From Pediococcus acidilactici (lineage in GTDB: Bacteria; Bacillota; Bacilli; Lactobacillales; Lactobacillaceae), in assembly GCA_024970065.1 (NCBI GenBank), contig CP103908.1, positions 186,001 through 250,000 on the forward strand: 64,000 nt of DNA, in the 5' to 3' direction. The notes below the pieces were generated by a model. The model was not told the origin of the DNA, searched no databases, and saw nothing but the letters and a program-made list of their open reading frames with translations. Both the position numbers and the translations under genes were made by a program. Of the stretch, positions 49,705-57,580 are shown in pieces (the stretch's first letter is position 1; each line of letters starts with the position of its first letter).

Positions 49705-50186
49705 AAACCAGAGGGCGGAGTAACCCGAGCAGCTCTTGAGGATTAACGGAATTATCTAATTAATCGCGGGATAGGCGATTGATTAGATAATTCCGTTAAT
49801 CGGAAGAAGCTAGGGGATCGGAGCCGATTTCGACAAAGCAGCCAAGTAGCGCAAGGATTAACGGAATTATCTAATTAATCGCGGAATAGGCGATTGGTTA
49901 GATAATTTGGTTAACCGGAGAGAGCTGGGTTACGGAGCCAATTTCGGCAAAGCAGCCAAGTAGCGCAAGGATTAACGGAATTATTTAATTAATCGCGGGT
50001 TAGGCGATTGGTTAAATAATTTGGTTAACCGGAAGAAGCTAGGGGATCGGAGCCGATTTCGACAAAGCAGCCAAGTAGCGCAAGGATTAACGGAATTATT
50101 TAATTAATCGCGGGATAGGTGATTGATTAGATAATTTGGTTAACCGGAGAGAGCTGGGTTACGGAGCCGATTTCGGCAAAGCGGCC
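49705..50186 (+). repeat. Dispersed repeat array, four tandem 114-115 bp units
   Basis: Units begin with GGATTAACGG at 49740, 49855, 49969 and 50084. Each has a hairpin of about 25 bp (AATTATCTAATTAATCGC against GCGATTGATTAGATAATT) and a tail. Tails of units 1 and 3 (GAAGCTAGGGGATCGGAGCC) match each other and those of 2 and 4 (GAGCTGGGTTACGGAGCC) match, so the array is a 229-bp dimer duplicated. No coding potential. After it to 50327 only a short terminator-like AGCTGGG...CCCAGCT stem (50238-50273) is seen. Confidence 0.9.
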
Positions 50187-50327
50187 ACTCCCGCTGTATT
50201 TATCCTAAGAACCTGGAATTGATAAGTAAAATGCGAAGAAGCTGGGAAAAACGTTGTTCACCCCAGCTTTTTTGCTATTAAGTAGATGGGCGTTAAGCCC
50301 AAGTTAAAAGTTGGGGAGGTAATCAAG

Positions 50328-51110
50328 ATGAAAATTTTTGATTCACACACTCATTTAAATGACGATGCTTTTTGGGGAGATGAACAAGCATACCTTGATC
50401 ACGCCCGTAAGCTAGGGGTTAAGGCCACCGCCCAAGTCGGTTCTAATACCGTCTTAAACCAGCGGGCTCTAGAATTAGCTGAAAAATATTCTCACACGTA
50501 CGCGATCGTGGGATGGCACCCGGAAGACGCAAAAGATTTCCACGAATCTGAACGAGCAACGTTATTGGAACAGTTGAAAAATCCTAAAGTAGTGGCTTTA
50601 GGAGAGATTGGATTAGACTATCATTGGGATACGTCGCCCCAAAAAACGCAACGGCGGGTTTTTGCGGAACAAATCCAAATCGCACAGGAGCACAACTTAC
50701 CGATTGCCATTCATAACCGAGACGCGATGGAAGATACCTACGAGATTCTAAAAAATGCCAGTGCGCACCCAATTAAGGGCGTAATGCACAGTTTCAACGG
50801 CGACATTGCTTGGATGGAAAAATTTTTAGAACTGGGGTTAAACATCTCGTTTAGCGGGGTGGCAAGTTTCAAGAAAACTAAGGAAGTCCACGAAGCCGTT
50901 CGCCAGGTCCCCTTAGATCGGATCATGGTGGAAACCGACGCGCCATATTTGGCACCAGAACCTTTGCGCGGTAAGCAAAATGAACCGGCTTACGCGCTTT
51001 ACGTGTTGGAAGCATTAGCACGTCACCGGGACATGGATCCGGATGAATTAGCAAAAGCCACATTTGAAAATACATGCAAACTTTATGGGATTGAAAATGA
51101 AGAAAATTAA
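50328..51110 (+). CDS. tatD: TatD-family metal-dependent deoxyribonuclease
   Basis: Metal-dependent hydrolase/3'-5' DNase of the TatD family, 260 residues. Metal ligands: His7 and His9 in DSHTHLND, Glu in GEIGLDYHW, His in IHNRDA, His in VMHSFNG and Asp in ETDAPYLAPEP. The TIM-barrel length is standard. ATG 50328 is eight bases after GGGGAGG; an upstream in-frame ATG at 50286 has no ribosome site. First gene of tatD-rnmV-ksgA, a common Firmicutes order concerned with nucleic acid processing and ribosome maturation. It overlaps rnmV by 14 bases. Confidence 0.94.
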   Translation: MKIFDSHTHLNDDAFWGDEQAYLDHARKLGVKATAQVGSNTVLNQRALELAEKYSHTYAIVGWHPEDAKDFHESERATLLEQLKNPKVVALGEIGLDYHWDTSPQKTQRRVFAEQIQIAQEHNLPIAIHNRDAMEDTYEILKNASAHPIKGVMHSFNGDIAWMEKFLELGLNISFSGVASFKKTKEVHEAVRQVPLDRIMVETDAPYLAPEPLRGKQNEPAYALYVLEALARHRDMDPDELAKATFENTCKLYGIENEEN

Positions 51111-51666
51111 AGAAGTAATCGTAGTTGAAGGAAAAGACGACACCAAACGAATTAATTTAGCGGTTAACGCGGATACTCTAGAAACGCGGGGATCGGCGTT
51201 ATCTGACGAAACGATTGAACAAATTCAGCAATTACAAGAAACGCGGGGAGTAATTGTATTTACCGATCCTGATTTTTCAGGCGAAAAAATTCGTAAAACC
51301 ATCGCGGCCGAAGTGCCGAACGTTAAGCACGCTTTCTTAAAGCGCAGCGATGCCGTTCCCGATCACAAGGGTAGTCTAGGGGTCGAACACGCTAGCCCAG
51401 AAGCAATTCGGCATGCATTAGAGCACCTTTATACGGAAGATGACGAAGCGTTGCCTCAAATCTCCCAAGATGATTTAATGGAGGCTGGATTAATTGTTGG
51501 CAAAGAAGCTAAACAGCGCCGGATTAAATTAGGCGAAATATTGGGAATTGGCTATGTAAACGCCAAGCAGCTACCAAAAAGGCTGCAATTATTCCAAGTG
51601 GCAAAAAGTGATTTTGAACAAGCGGTTCAACAAATTGACGGAGGAAAGTATGAAGAATCAGATTGA
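51097..51666 (+). CDS. rnmV: Ribonuclease M5
   Basis: Toprim-domain nuclease that trims precursor 5S rRNA, 189 residues. The Toprim Glu is in VIVVEGKDDT (about residue 11) and the Asp pair in IVFTDPDFSGEKIR (about 60-65). A C-terminal basic half (AKQRRIKLGEILGIGYVNAKQLPKRL) binds the 5S precursor. The start at ATG 51097 lies within the end of tatD and gives MKKIKEVIVVEGKDD as in relatives. It overlaps ksgA by 17 bases, so all three genes are coupled. Confidence 0.95.
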   Translation: MKKIKEVIVVEGKDDTKRINLAVNADTLETRGSALSDETIEQIQQLQETRGVIVFTDPDFSGEKIRKTIAAEVPNVKHAFLKRSDAVPDHKGSLGVEHASPEAIRHALEHLYTEDDEALPQISQDDLMEAGLIVGKEAKQRRIKLGEILGIGYVNAKQLPKRLQLFQVAKSDFEQAVQQIDGGKYEESD

Positions 51667-52543
51667 GATTGGCAATCCCACGCGGACACGGGCAATTTTA
51701 GAAAAATATGGCTTATCCGCCAAAAAAAGTTTAGGTCAAAACTTTTTAACCGATCCGAACGTGTTGGTTAACATTGTAGATGCGGCTGAAATTGATGATG
51801 GGGATGACGTAATTGAAGTAGGACCCGGAATTGGAAGCCTTACGGAACAAATTGCGAAGCGGGCTCACCAAGTTTTGGCTTTTGAAATTGACCAAAATTT
51901 AATTCCCGTTTTAGACGAGACGTTAGCACCGTACGATAACGTAACAATCATTAACGAAGACGTTCTTAAAGCCAACGTTAACGAAGTGGTCGCGGAACAT
52001 TTCGATGGCCAGCACCCGATTAAGCTAGTGGCTAATTTGCCGTATTACATTACCACCCCCATCTTAAAATCGTTTATGGCAAGCTCTTTGCCAATCGCGA
52101 AGATGGTGGTGATGATGCAAAAAGAAGTTGCCGATCGGCTTACTGCGCAGCCTGGGGATAAGGAATACGGTTCGTTATCCGTCGTGGTGCAGTATCGCAT
52201 GCAAACTCAGGTAGAGTTCACGGTTCCCGCCCGGGTGTTTGTTCCCCAGCCTAAGGTGGATTCTGCGATCGTTAGCTTAACGCCGCGCAAAGATTGGCCA
52301 GTTTATCCTGCAGACGACCGTGATTTCTTCAAAACGGTGCACGGATGCTTTATGCACCGGCGAAAGAACTTGTGGAATAACATGCAGGGGTTGTATGGCA
52401 AGGCACCGGAAACTAAGGAAAAAATCCAATTCGTATTAGACGAGTTAGAAATTGACCCGCACATCCGTCCAGAGCGGTTAACGGTGGTTGATTTCATCAA
52501 ACTGCACAACCAAATTCAAACCGCGGGATTAAAGCGTAAATAA
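51650..52543 (+). CDS. ksgA: 16S rRNA dimethyladenosine methyltransferase
   Basis: S-adenosylmethionine-dependent enzyme that dimethylates two adjacent adenines in the 3' terminal loop of 16S rRNA, a late step of 30S assembly; 297 residues. GQNFLTDPNVL near the N-terminus, SAM motif I VIEVGPGIGSLTEQIA, and catalytic NLPYYITTPIL (motif IV) are all present, with the C-terminal RNA-binding half ending KRK. ATG 51650 with GGAGG five bases upstream is inside rnmV. Loss of this enzyme gives kasugamycin resistance in bacteria generally. Confidence 0.97.
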   Translation: MKNQIEIGNPTRTRAILEKYGLSAKKSLGQNFLTDPNVLVNIVDAAEIDDGDDVIEVGPGIGSLTEQIAKRAHQVLAFEIDQNLIPVLDETLAPYDNVTIINEDVLKANVNEVVAEHFDGQHPIKLVANLPYYITTPILKSFMASSLPIAKMVVMMQKEVADRLTAQPGDKEYGSLSVVVQYRMQTQVEFTVPARVFVPQPKVDSAIVSLTPRKDWPVYPADDRDFFKTVHGCFMHRRKNLWNNMQGLYGKAPETKEKIQFVLDELEIDPHIRPERLTVVDFIKLHNQIQTAGLKRK

Positions 52544-52588
52544 ACCGTTTTAATTGAAATAAAGCACAAAAAAACTAAATGTAAAGCG

Positions 52589-52617
52589 TTGATATTCAAT
52601 TGTTGGTGTGGTAAAAT
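52589..52617 (+). promoter_or_regulatory. veg promoter
   Basis: -35 TTGATA (52589-52594), 17-base spacer, extended -10 TGGTAAAAT (-10 hexamer 52612-52617). Strong vegetative-type promoter. Confidence 0.75.
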
Positions 52618-52626
52618 TGCATCTTT

Positions 52627-52653
52627 TGTGAAACTATGATAGAATGTTTCACA
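52627..52653 (+). promoter_or_regulatory. Perfect inverted repeat in the veg 5' untranslated region
   Basis: TGTGAAAC (52627-52634) and GTTTCACA (52646-52653) separated by 11 bases. It starts about where transcription from the upstream -10 should begin and ends just before the GGGAAGGTG ribosome site, so it could act as a 5' stabilising hairpin, a repressor site, or both. Confidence 0.6.
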
Positions 52654-52669
52654 TGGGAAGGTGAAGTTA

Positions 52670-52975
52670 ATGCCAATCACACTAGCTACAATAAAAGATA
52701 AACTCGATAATCGTATCGGGGAAGAATTATTGGTAGTCGCTCAGGCTGGCCGCAAGAAAGTTACCAAACGGCGTGGACGATTGCACATGACATACCCAGC
52801 CGTTTTCGTAGTTGATTTGGATCAAGACGAGAACTCCTTCGAACGTGTGTCGTATAGTTATACAGACATTTTAACTAGAAACATCAAACTAAACTTTGAC
52901 GATGAAACTGATGGTGAAGAAGACACCGAAGACATCGAGGACGAAGAAGCCGAAGCAGAATTTGATGCAGAATAA
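52670..52975 (+). CDS. veg: Veg family protein
   Basis: Homologue of Bacillus Veg, a small, highly expressed protein linked in Bacillus to biofilm formation and spore outgrowth, whose biochemical role is unclear; 101 residues. The conserved core LATIKDKLDNRIGEELLVVAQAGRKKVTKRRG followed by TYPAVFVVDLDQDE and YTDILT is diagnostic. The tail (about 80-101) is a run of Glu/Asp, more acidic and longer than in Bacillus. ATG 52670 is used with GAAGGTG upstream; GTG 52661 is too close to that site. Monocistronic. Confidence 0.93.
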   Translation: MPITLATIKDKLDNRIGEELLVVAQAGRKKVTKRRGRLHMTYPAVFVVDLDQDENSFERVSYSYTDILTRNIKLNFDDETDGEEDTEDIEDEEAEAEFDAE

Positions 52976-53326
52976 CTTCTAGCTAATCAAACTCTAAGAG
53001 CCGTGGCCATTGGTTGATTGATGCCCAATCGCGCGGCTCTTAAGTATGGAAAAAAGCTGTTGTTTGAGACAGCAAAAGACTGCACAGTCAATTAGATTGT
53101 GCGGTCTTTTTATTTGCAACCAAAATTGGTTTTGGTAAAAAAATCTGCAAGCCATCAATTAGCTATTACACCTAGTTATGCTTCGGGCTACCGTTACTAA
53201 TTAATTTAGGCATTGAATTTCACTAATAATTAGGGTTAAGTTTCACTTTATGTTAAACACCCTTTTTTATTTTGTTTAATTTTCTAGTATAATCAGTATT
53301 AAAAGTAAACAAAGCGGGTGGAGTAA
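52976..53326 (+). other. veg-ispE intergenic region
   Basis: No gene. A first hairpin AAGAGCCG/CGGCTCTT (about 52998-53042) lacks a T run; the second, AAAAGACTGCACA/TTGTGCGGTCTTTT (53074-53112), is a proper terminator. A TATAAT for ispE lies near 53288. Confidence 0.65.
53074..53112 (+). terminator. Rho-independent terminator of veg
   Basis: AAAAGACTGCACA/TGTGCGGTCTTTT stem and T run. Confidence 0.85.
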
Positions 53327-54178
53327 ATGGAAATCACCGAGAAAGCTCCTGCTAAATTGAACCTTTTTTTAGACACGCCATTCAATCATCCCGATGGTTT
53401 ACCAGAATGGAACATGATTATGACGTCGGTTGATTTAGCGGACTATGTCAAGATTGAAAGTATTCCAGGGCGCACGGGAATTAAGGTGCGAACGAATACT
53501 GGTTTTTTACCTAACGATAGTCGGAACTTAGCGTATCAAGCAGCCCGAGTTTTGCAAGAAAAGTACCAAATCCGCGCGCGAGTGAACATTGAAATTCGAA
53601 AACATATTCCAGTGGCTGCTGGATTAGGCGGCGGATCTTCGGATGCGGCAGCGGTGTTACGCGGTTTAAACCAATTGTGGGATTTAAAGTTAGATAATCA
53701 GGAATTAGCTAAAATTGGGTTAACCATTGATTCAGACGTTCCGTTTTGCGTCTATGGGCACACGGCACACGTTTTGGGAAAAGGGGAGCAGGTGATTCCC
53801 TTAAAAAAATTGCCCCCCATGTGGGTAGTGATTGCCAAACCCAAACTTAGCGTTTCCACACCCCATATTATTAGTAAAATTGAACATCAGGCTTTACAGC
53901 ACTCTAATATTAAATTGATGCTCGACGCGATTGAACGCGAGGATTATGATAGTATTTGTCGTTATATGGGGAATGTTTTAGAACAAGTAACCGGAAAAGA
54001 ACATCCGGAAGTACTAAAAATTAAGGACAAGATTAAACAATTTGGGGCGGATGCAGCGCAGATGAGCGGAACCGGCCCAACCGTGTTTGGAATTTGTTCC
54101 AAATCGACCCGGGCTAAACACATCGTTAACAGCTTAAAGGGTTTTTGTCATGAAGTATACTTAGTGAGAATTTTGTGA
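53327..54178 (+). CDS. ispE: 4-diphosphocytidyl-2-C-methyl-D-erythritol kinase homologue
   Basis: GHMP-family kinase of 283 residues. In the MEP isoprenoid pathway IspE phosphorylates CDP-methylerythritol. Motif 1 APAKLNLFLDT, the ATP loop PVAAGLGGGSSDAAAV (motif 2) and the Gly-rich motif 3 MSGTGPTVFGI are intact. Oddity: this genome has the mevalonate enzyme mvaA (43.3 kb) and no other MEP gene is in view, so the substrate in this organism may be something else; orphan ispE beside ksgA-veg is a pattern known in lactobacilli. GGTGGAG precedes ATG 53327. The tetR gene follows nine bases later. Confidence 0.9.
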   Translation: MEITEKAPAKLNLFLDTPFNHPDGLPEWNMIMTSVDLADYVKIESIPGRTGIKVRTNTGFLPNDSRNLAYQAARVLQEKYQIRARVNIEIRKHIPVAAGLGGGSSDAAAVLRGLNQLWDLKLDNQELAKIGLTIDSDVPFCVYGHTAHVLGKGEQVIPLKKLPPMWVVIAKPKLSVSTPHIISKIEHQALQHSNIKLMLDAIEREDYDSICRYMGNVLEQVTGKEHPEVLKIKDKIKQFGADAAQMSGTGPTVFGICSKSTRAKHIVNSLKGFCHEVYLVRIL

Positions 54179-54187
54179 GGGATAGAA

Positions 54188-54700
54188 ATGGCTAATCATG
54201 AAGCAACAAAAAAGAAAATTGTCGACGGGTTATTTGAGTTGTTAAAGGATAATGAGTTAGCCAGCATATCAGTTAGTAACATTTGTCAGACTGCGTCAGT
54301 GTCGCGGATGTCGTACTACCGAAGTTTTAAATCGAAGGATCAAATCATTGACTATAAAATTGACCAGATTTTTACGGACTTTTTTAACTACTTGATGACC
54401 CGGCCTAACCACGATATTAGTGCCTTTTTAGAGGCTTATTTTGCGGTTTGCCGAAAAAACTCCTACTACATTGGAATTTTAATTGATGCTGACTTAAACG
54501 ACCGCTTATACAACAAATTACATTTTTACTTAACTGATTTAATTGAAAAAGGGATTTTCAAGTTACGCACAGATATCCCGGTAATGTGGGTTAATTTTGC
54601 GGCTGGTGGCTTGAACCAGATGGTTGTGCAGTGGGTAAAAGATGGCCTCGTGCAGACAAACCAAGAAATGGTAATGGTCGCACATCGCTTCCTAAGGTAA
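54188..54700 (+). CDS. TetR-family transcriptional regulator
   Basis: DNA-binding repressor of 170 residues. The N-terminal helix-turn-helix is clear: ASISVSNICQTASVSRMSYYRSFKSKDQII (about 20-50). The C-terminal half is a helical ligand domain of the short type (TetR_C related to dihydroxyacetone regulators, DhaS-like), with one Cys in CRKNSYY. GAGGGA precedes ATG 54188, nine bases after ispE. It may regulate itself and the universal stress gene downstream, since two palindromes lie in the gap. The ligand is unknown. Confidence 0.88.
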   Translation: MANHEATKKKIVDGLFELLKDNELASISVSNICQTASVSRMSYYRSFKSKDQIIDYKIDQIFTDFFNYLMTRPNHDISAFLEAYFAVCRKNSYYIGILIDADLNDRLYNKLHFYLTDLIEKGIFKLRTDIPVMWVNFAAGGLNQMVVQWVKDGLVQTNQEMVMVAHRFLR

Positions 54701-54717
54701 TATATTTAGCACGGCTG

Positions 54718-54771
54718 GCAACGTGATTAACGTTGCACAACGGCATAACGAACGGAATCCGTTCTGCTATG
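54718..54771. promoter_or_regulatory. Two palindromes between tetR and usp
   Basis: GCAACGT-N5-ACGTTGC (54718-54736) and GCATA..GAACGGA/TCCGTTC..CTATG (54743-54771). No T run follows either, so operator or mRNA structure is more likely than a terminator. A TATAAT for the next gene is at 54804-54809. Confidence 0.45.
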
Positions 54772-54837
54772 GGGGATTGGTAGCGCTCTCGTAGGAAATT
54801 TACTATAATAGAAACATAAATTATGGGAGTGATGGAC

Positions 54838-55317
54838 ATGCTCGAGTATAAAAAAATTTTAGTACCAATTGATGGCTCTGCTAATAGTGAATGGGCGCTG
54901 AAGAAGGCGATTTCGGTAGCCCAACGTAACCATGGGCATTTAGACGTGGTTACCGTCATCCAGTCCTCACGTTTTATGGATATTTATGGGCATATGGGTA
55001 CTAACATGAATTACGTCGAAGTATCCCTCCTCCATGCTAAGGAATATGTCGATAGTATTAAGGAACAAATTCAGCAGAAGTATCACTTTACTGATATAGA
55101 TGTGTACGTGGAAGCGGGCGACCCGAAGACCGTAGTAGCTACTGATTTACCAGAAAAATTAGGGACGGACTTAATTATGATGGGATCTACGGGGCTAAAC
55201 GCGTTACAACGAACGCTGCTCGGTTCGGTAGCTGATTACGTGGTTCGGATTGCGCCAGTTGACGTGTTGCTGGTGCGCACCAAGATGGATAATTTCACGA
55301 TTGCTAAGGAAGTATAA
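54838..55317 (+). CDS. Universal stress protein (UspA family)
   Basis: Cytoplasmic alpha/beta protein of 159 residues with the Usp fold. It starts KKILVPIDGSANSEWALKKA and carries the ATP-binding signature GSTG-x9-GS (GSTGLNALQRTLLGSVADYV), ending with PVDVLLVR. ATP-binding Usps are induced by stress and growth arrest. ATG 54838 is chosen with GGGAG eight bases upstream; an ATG at 54832 is too near. It is the first of two adjacent usp genes, 14 bases apart, so they are cotranscribed. Confidence 0.92.
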   Translation: MLEYKKILVPIDGSANSEWALKKAISVAQRNHGHLDVVTVIQSSRFMDIYGHMGTNMNYVEVSLLHAKEYVDSIKEQIQQKYHFTDIDVYVEAGDPKTVVATDLPEKLGTDLIMMGSTGLNALQRTLLGSVADYVVRIAPVDVLLVRTKMDNFTIAKEV

Positions 55318-55331
55318 TAGGAGGAATTGAG

Positions 55332-55784
55332 ATGAGTAGTACGCGGGAATTGAACCCAAGAAGATTCAGTCAAATTTTGGTCGGGGTAGACGATTCCCCG
55401 GACGCACAATTAGCCTTTCGGTTTGCAATGAACCGGGCTAAGCAAGATGATGCTGAATTAGACTTGGTAACGGTCATTGAAGAAAACGACATTAATATTT
55501 ACCAGGCGTTGGATAAAAACTTCATCACCCAAAAACGGGCTGAATTGGAAAAGCATTTGCAAGATTACCGAAAAATTGCGCTTGAATTTGGAATTAAGAA
55601 AGTGCAAACCTATATTGCAGAAGGGGAAGCCGGCGAAACAATCGTTAAAAACGTAATTCCACGGGTTAACCCGGATTTATTAGTAATTGGTTCCTCTTCT
55701 AAGACGGGAATGGCCAAATACTTTGGTTCGCAAGCGTCATACATGGCTAAGCATGCGCCAATTTCGGTACTGGTGGTCCGTTAA
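55332..55784 (+). CDS. Universal stress protein (UspA family), second copy
   Basis: Second Usp of 150 residues, diverged from its neighbour. It shows FSQILVGVDDSPDAQLAFRFA at the start and GSSSKTGMAKYFGSQASYMAKHAPISVLVVR at the end, where the ATP motif reads GSSSKTG instead of GSTG. Nucleotide binding may still occur. AGGAGG lies eight bases before ATG 55332. Ends at a strong terminator. The pair could form heterodimers, as Usps are usually dimers; this is inference. Confidence 0.92.
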   Translation: MSSTRELNPRRFSQILVGVDDSPDAQLAFRFAMNRAKQDDAELDLVTVIEENDINIYQALDKNFITQKRAELEKHLQDYRKIALEFGIKKVQTYIAEGEAGETIVKNVIPRVNPDLLVIGSSSKTGMAKYFGSQASYMAKHAPISVLVVR

Positions 55785-55850
55785 ACAAGTATTTTCAATA
55801 AAACGTTGGTTAATTTCTGAAATTAATCATGAGTATCTAAACAAGTAAGC

Positions 55851-55886
55851 AAAGGGTTTGCGGGATGTTTTCCGCAAACCCTTTTT
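55851..55886 (+). terminator. Terminator of the usp pair
   Basis: AAAGGGTTTGCGG/CCGCAAACCCTTT stem, then T run. Confidence 0.92.
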
Positions 55887-56036
55887 GTGATTTGACGATG
55901 GTTTGGGCGTGACTTTCACAAAGTTTCAAGAAAAAACTTACGAAAAAAATTTCTTTCTGCTATAGTAATCTAGTTGCGTCATTAGACAGGATACTTAAAT
56001 AAGTAAGTACGTGAAAGAAAGAGGGTTTGATTTTAA

Positions 56037-57473
56037 ATGAAACAAAATGAAAATAACGGCATGATGCAGGCTAGGGTCCCGGTTGCCCACCCAATGCTTG
56101 TGATGGCTAGCATGATGATTGGTGCGTTTGTGGGAATGTTTAGTGAAACTTCTTTAAACATTGCCTTACCCCAATTAATGAGCCATTTAAACGTCGCCGC
56201 TGGAACAATCCAATGGTTGGTGACGGGTTACATGTTGGTGATTGGAATCGTATTACCATTTTCGAGTTTGATTTCTAAATGGTTTACCACCCGTCAAATT
56301 ATTATTTTTGGGCTATTAGCGTTTATCGTTGGTGCGGTGGTTTCCGCGTTGGCTACGGCTTTTCCAATGTTGTTGGCCGGCCGGATGATTCAAGGAATTG
56401 CAACTGGTTTGATTTTGCCAATGATGTTTACCGTGGCAATGCAAGTCTTTCCGCCTTACAAGTTAGGGGCGGCAATGGGGATGTGTGCCTTGGTAATTAT
56501 GTTTGCGCCAGCAATTGGACCAACGTTAACTGGTTTGATTTTGGCTAAATTATCTTGGAACTGGATTTTCTGGGCGTTCGTACCATTTTTAGTAATTGCA
56601 TTACTATTTGCGATTTTTGGGTTAAAGAACGTTGGTGAATTGACCAAACCTAAAGTCGACGTCCTTTCCCTACTAGAATCAATTATTGGTTTTTCAGGAA
56701 TCGTAATGGGCGTCAGCTTTGCCAGTGAACAAGGATGGGCTTCGCCATTAGTATTGGGTTCGTTAATTGTTGGGATTATCGTCTTAGCACTTTACGTTAA
56801 ACGCCAGCTTGTTCTTACTGAACCAGTCCTTAACTTAAAGATTTTTGCCATTCCAGCATTCCGGACCGGCGCGGTCTTGGTAATGTTAGATTTTGGCATT
56901 ATTTTGTCGGCAATGTACTTGTTGCCTATGTACATTCAACGAGGATTGTTACTACCAGTTGCCTTAACGGGGATCATCATGTTGCCTGGGGGCATTATCA
57001 ACGCGTTGGTATCCGCGGTCGCTGGTCGGCTTTATGACAAGGTGGGCGCAAAAACTCCGGTACGCTTAGGCTTGATCATTGCCTTGGTAGGTGCGGTGAT
57101 GCTAGTATTCACCACCACTCATACGTCAATTGCGTACTTAATTGCGGCTCACGTGATTTTGATGGTCGGCGCGCCGTTGGCAATGTCTCCAGCGCAAACG
57201 TACGCGTTGAACTCGTTGCAGGGCCCACAATCTGGTGATGGAAGTACCATCATGAACACCATGCAACAAATTGTAGGTGCAATTGCGACGGCCTTGGCAA
57301 CCAGTTTGTTGGGAATTGGTCAAGCCGCATATCAAAATCACCATGGCAGCGGCCACTTGAGTGCAGCGTTTACGAACGGAACCCATTACGGATTTTACTT
57401 TACGATTGCTTTAATTGTGGTTGGTTTGTTAGCTTCATTGAAAATTACTACGGCTAAGGATGCTGAAAAATAA
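56037..57473 (+). CDS. MFS multidrug exporter, DHA2 (EmrB/QacA) type
   Basis: Efflux permease of 478 residues with about 14 hydrophobic segments. It has the DHA2 entry FVGMFSETSLNIALPQLM, WLVTGYMLVIGIVLPFSS, motif A-like LLAGRMIQGIATGLILPMMF and motif C-like region MFAPAIGPTLTGLI. It closely resembles lactobacillus hop/bile-drug DHA2 transporters and differs clearly from the other exporter in this window (22.9 kb). GAGGG lies about 12 bases before ATG 56037 and a TATAGT -10 is near 55961. No regulator is adjacent. Substrate unknown. Confidence 0.9.
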   Translation: MKQNENNGMMQARVPVAHPMLVMASMMIGAFVGMFSETSLNIALPQLMSHLNVAAGTIQWLVTGYMLVIGIVLPFSSLISKWFTTRQIIIFGLLAFIVGAVVSALATAFPMLLAGRMIQGIATGLILPMMFTVAMQVFPPYKLGAAMGMCALVIMFAPAIGPTLTGLILAKLSWNWIFWAFVPFLVIALLFAIFGLKNVGELTKPKVDVLSLLESIIGFSGIVMGVSFASEQGWASPLVLGSLIVGIIVLALYVKRQLVLTEPVLNLKIFAIPAFRTGAVLVMLDFGIILSAMYLLPMYIQRGLLLPVALTGIIMLPGGIINALVSAVAGRLYDKVGAKTPVRLGLIIALVGAVMLVFTTTHTSIAYLIAAHVILMVGAPLAMSPAQTYALNSLQGPQSGDGSTIMNTMQQIVGAIATALATSLLGIGQAAYQNHHGSGHLSAAFTNGTHYGFYFTIALIVVGLLASLKITTAKDAEK

Positions 57474-57487
57474 GCGATTAAGCCACT

Positions 57488-57530
57488 AAAATAGCCTTAC
57501 TGAAATAGATTTTTCAGTAAGGCTATTTTT
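57488..57530. terminator. Rho-independent terminator
   Basis: AAAATAGCCTTACTGAAA/TTTCAGTAAGGCTATTTT; between convergent genes. Confidence 0.9.
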
Positions 57531-57580
57531 ATGTTAGCTGATTTCTTAGATTAGTGGGCGGAAGTGCTTAAAAGTGACCG

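Noticed and set aside
49740..50186. CRISPR-like appearance of four regularly spaced repeats
   Set aside because: The period is 115 bases with the whole unit repeated; there are no short constant repeats with unique 30-base spacers and no cas genes.
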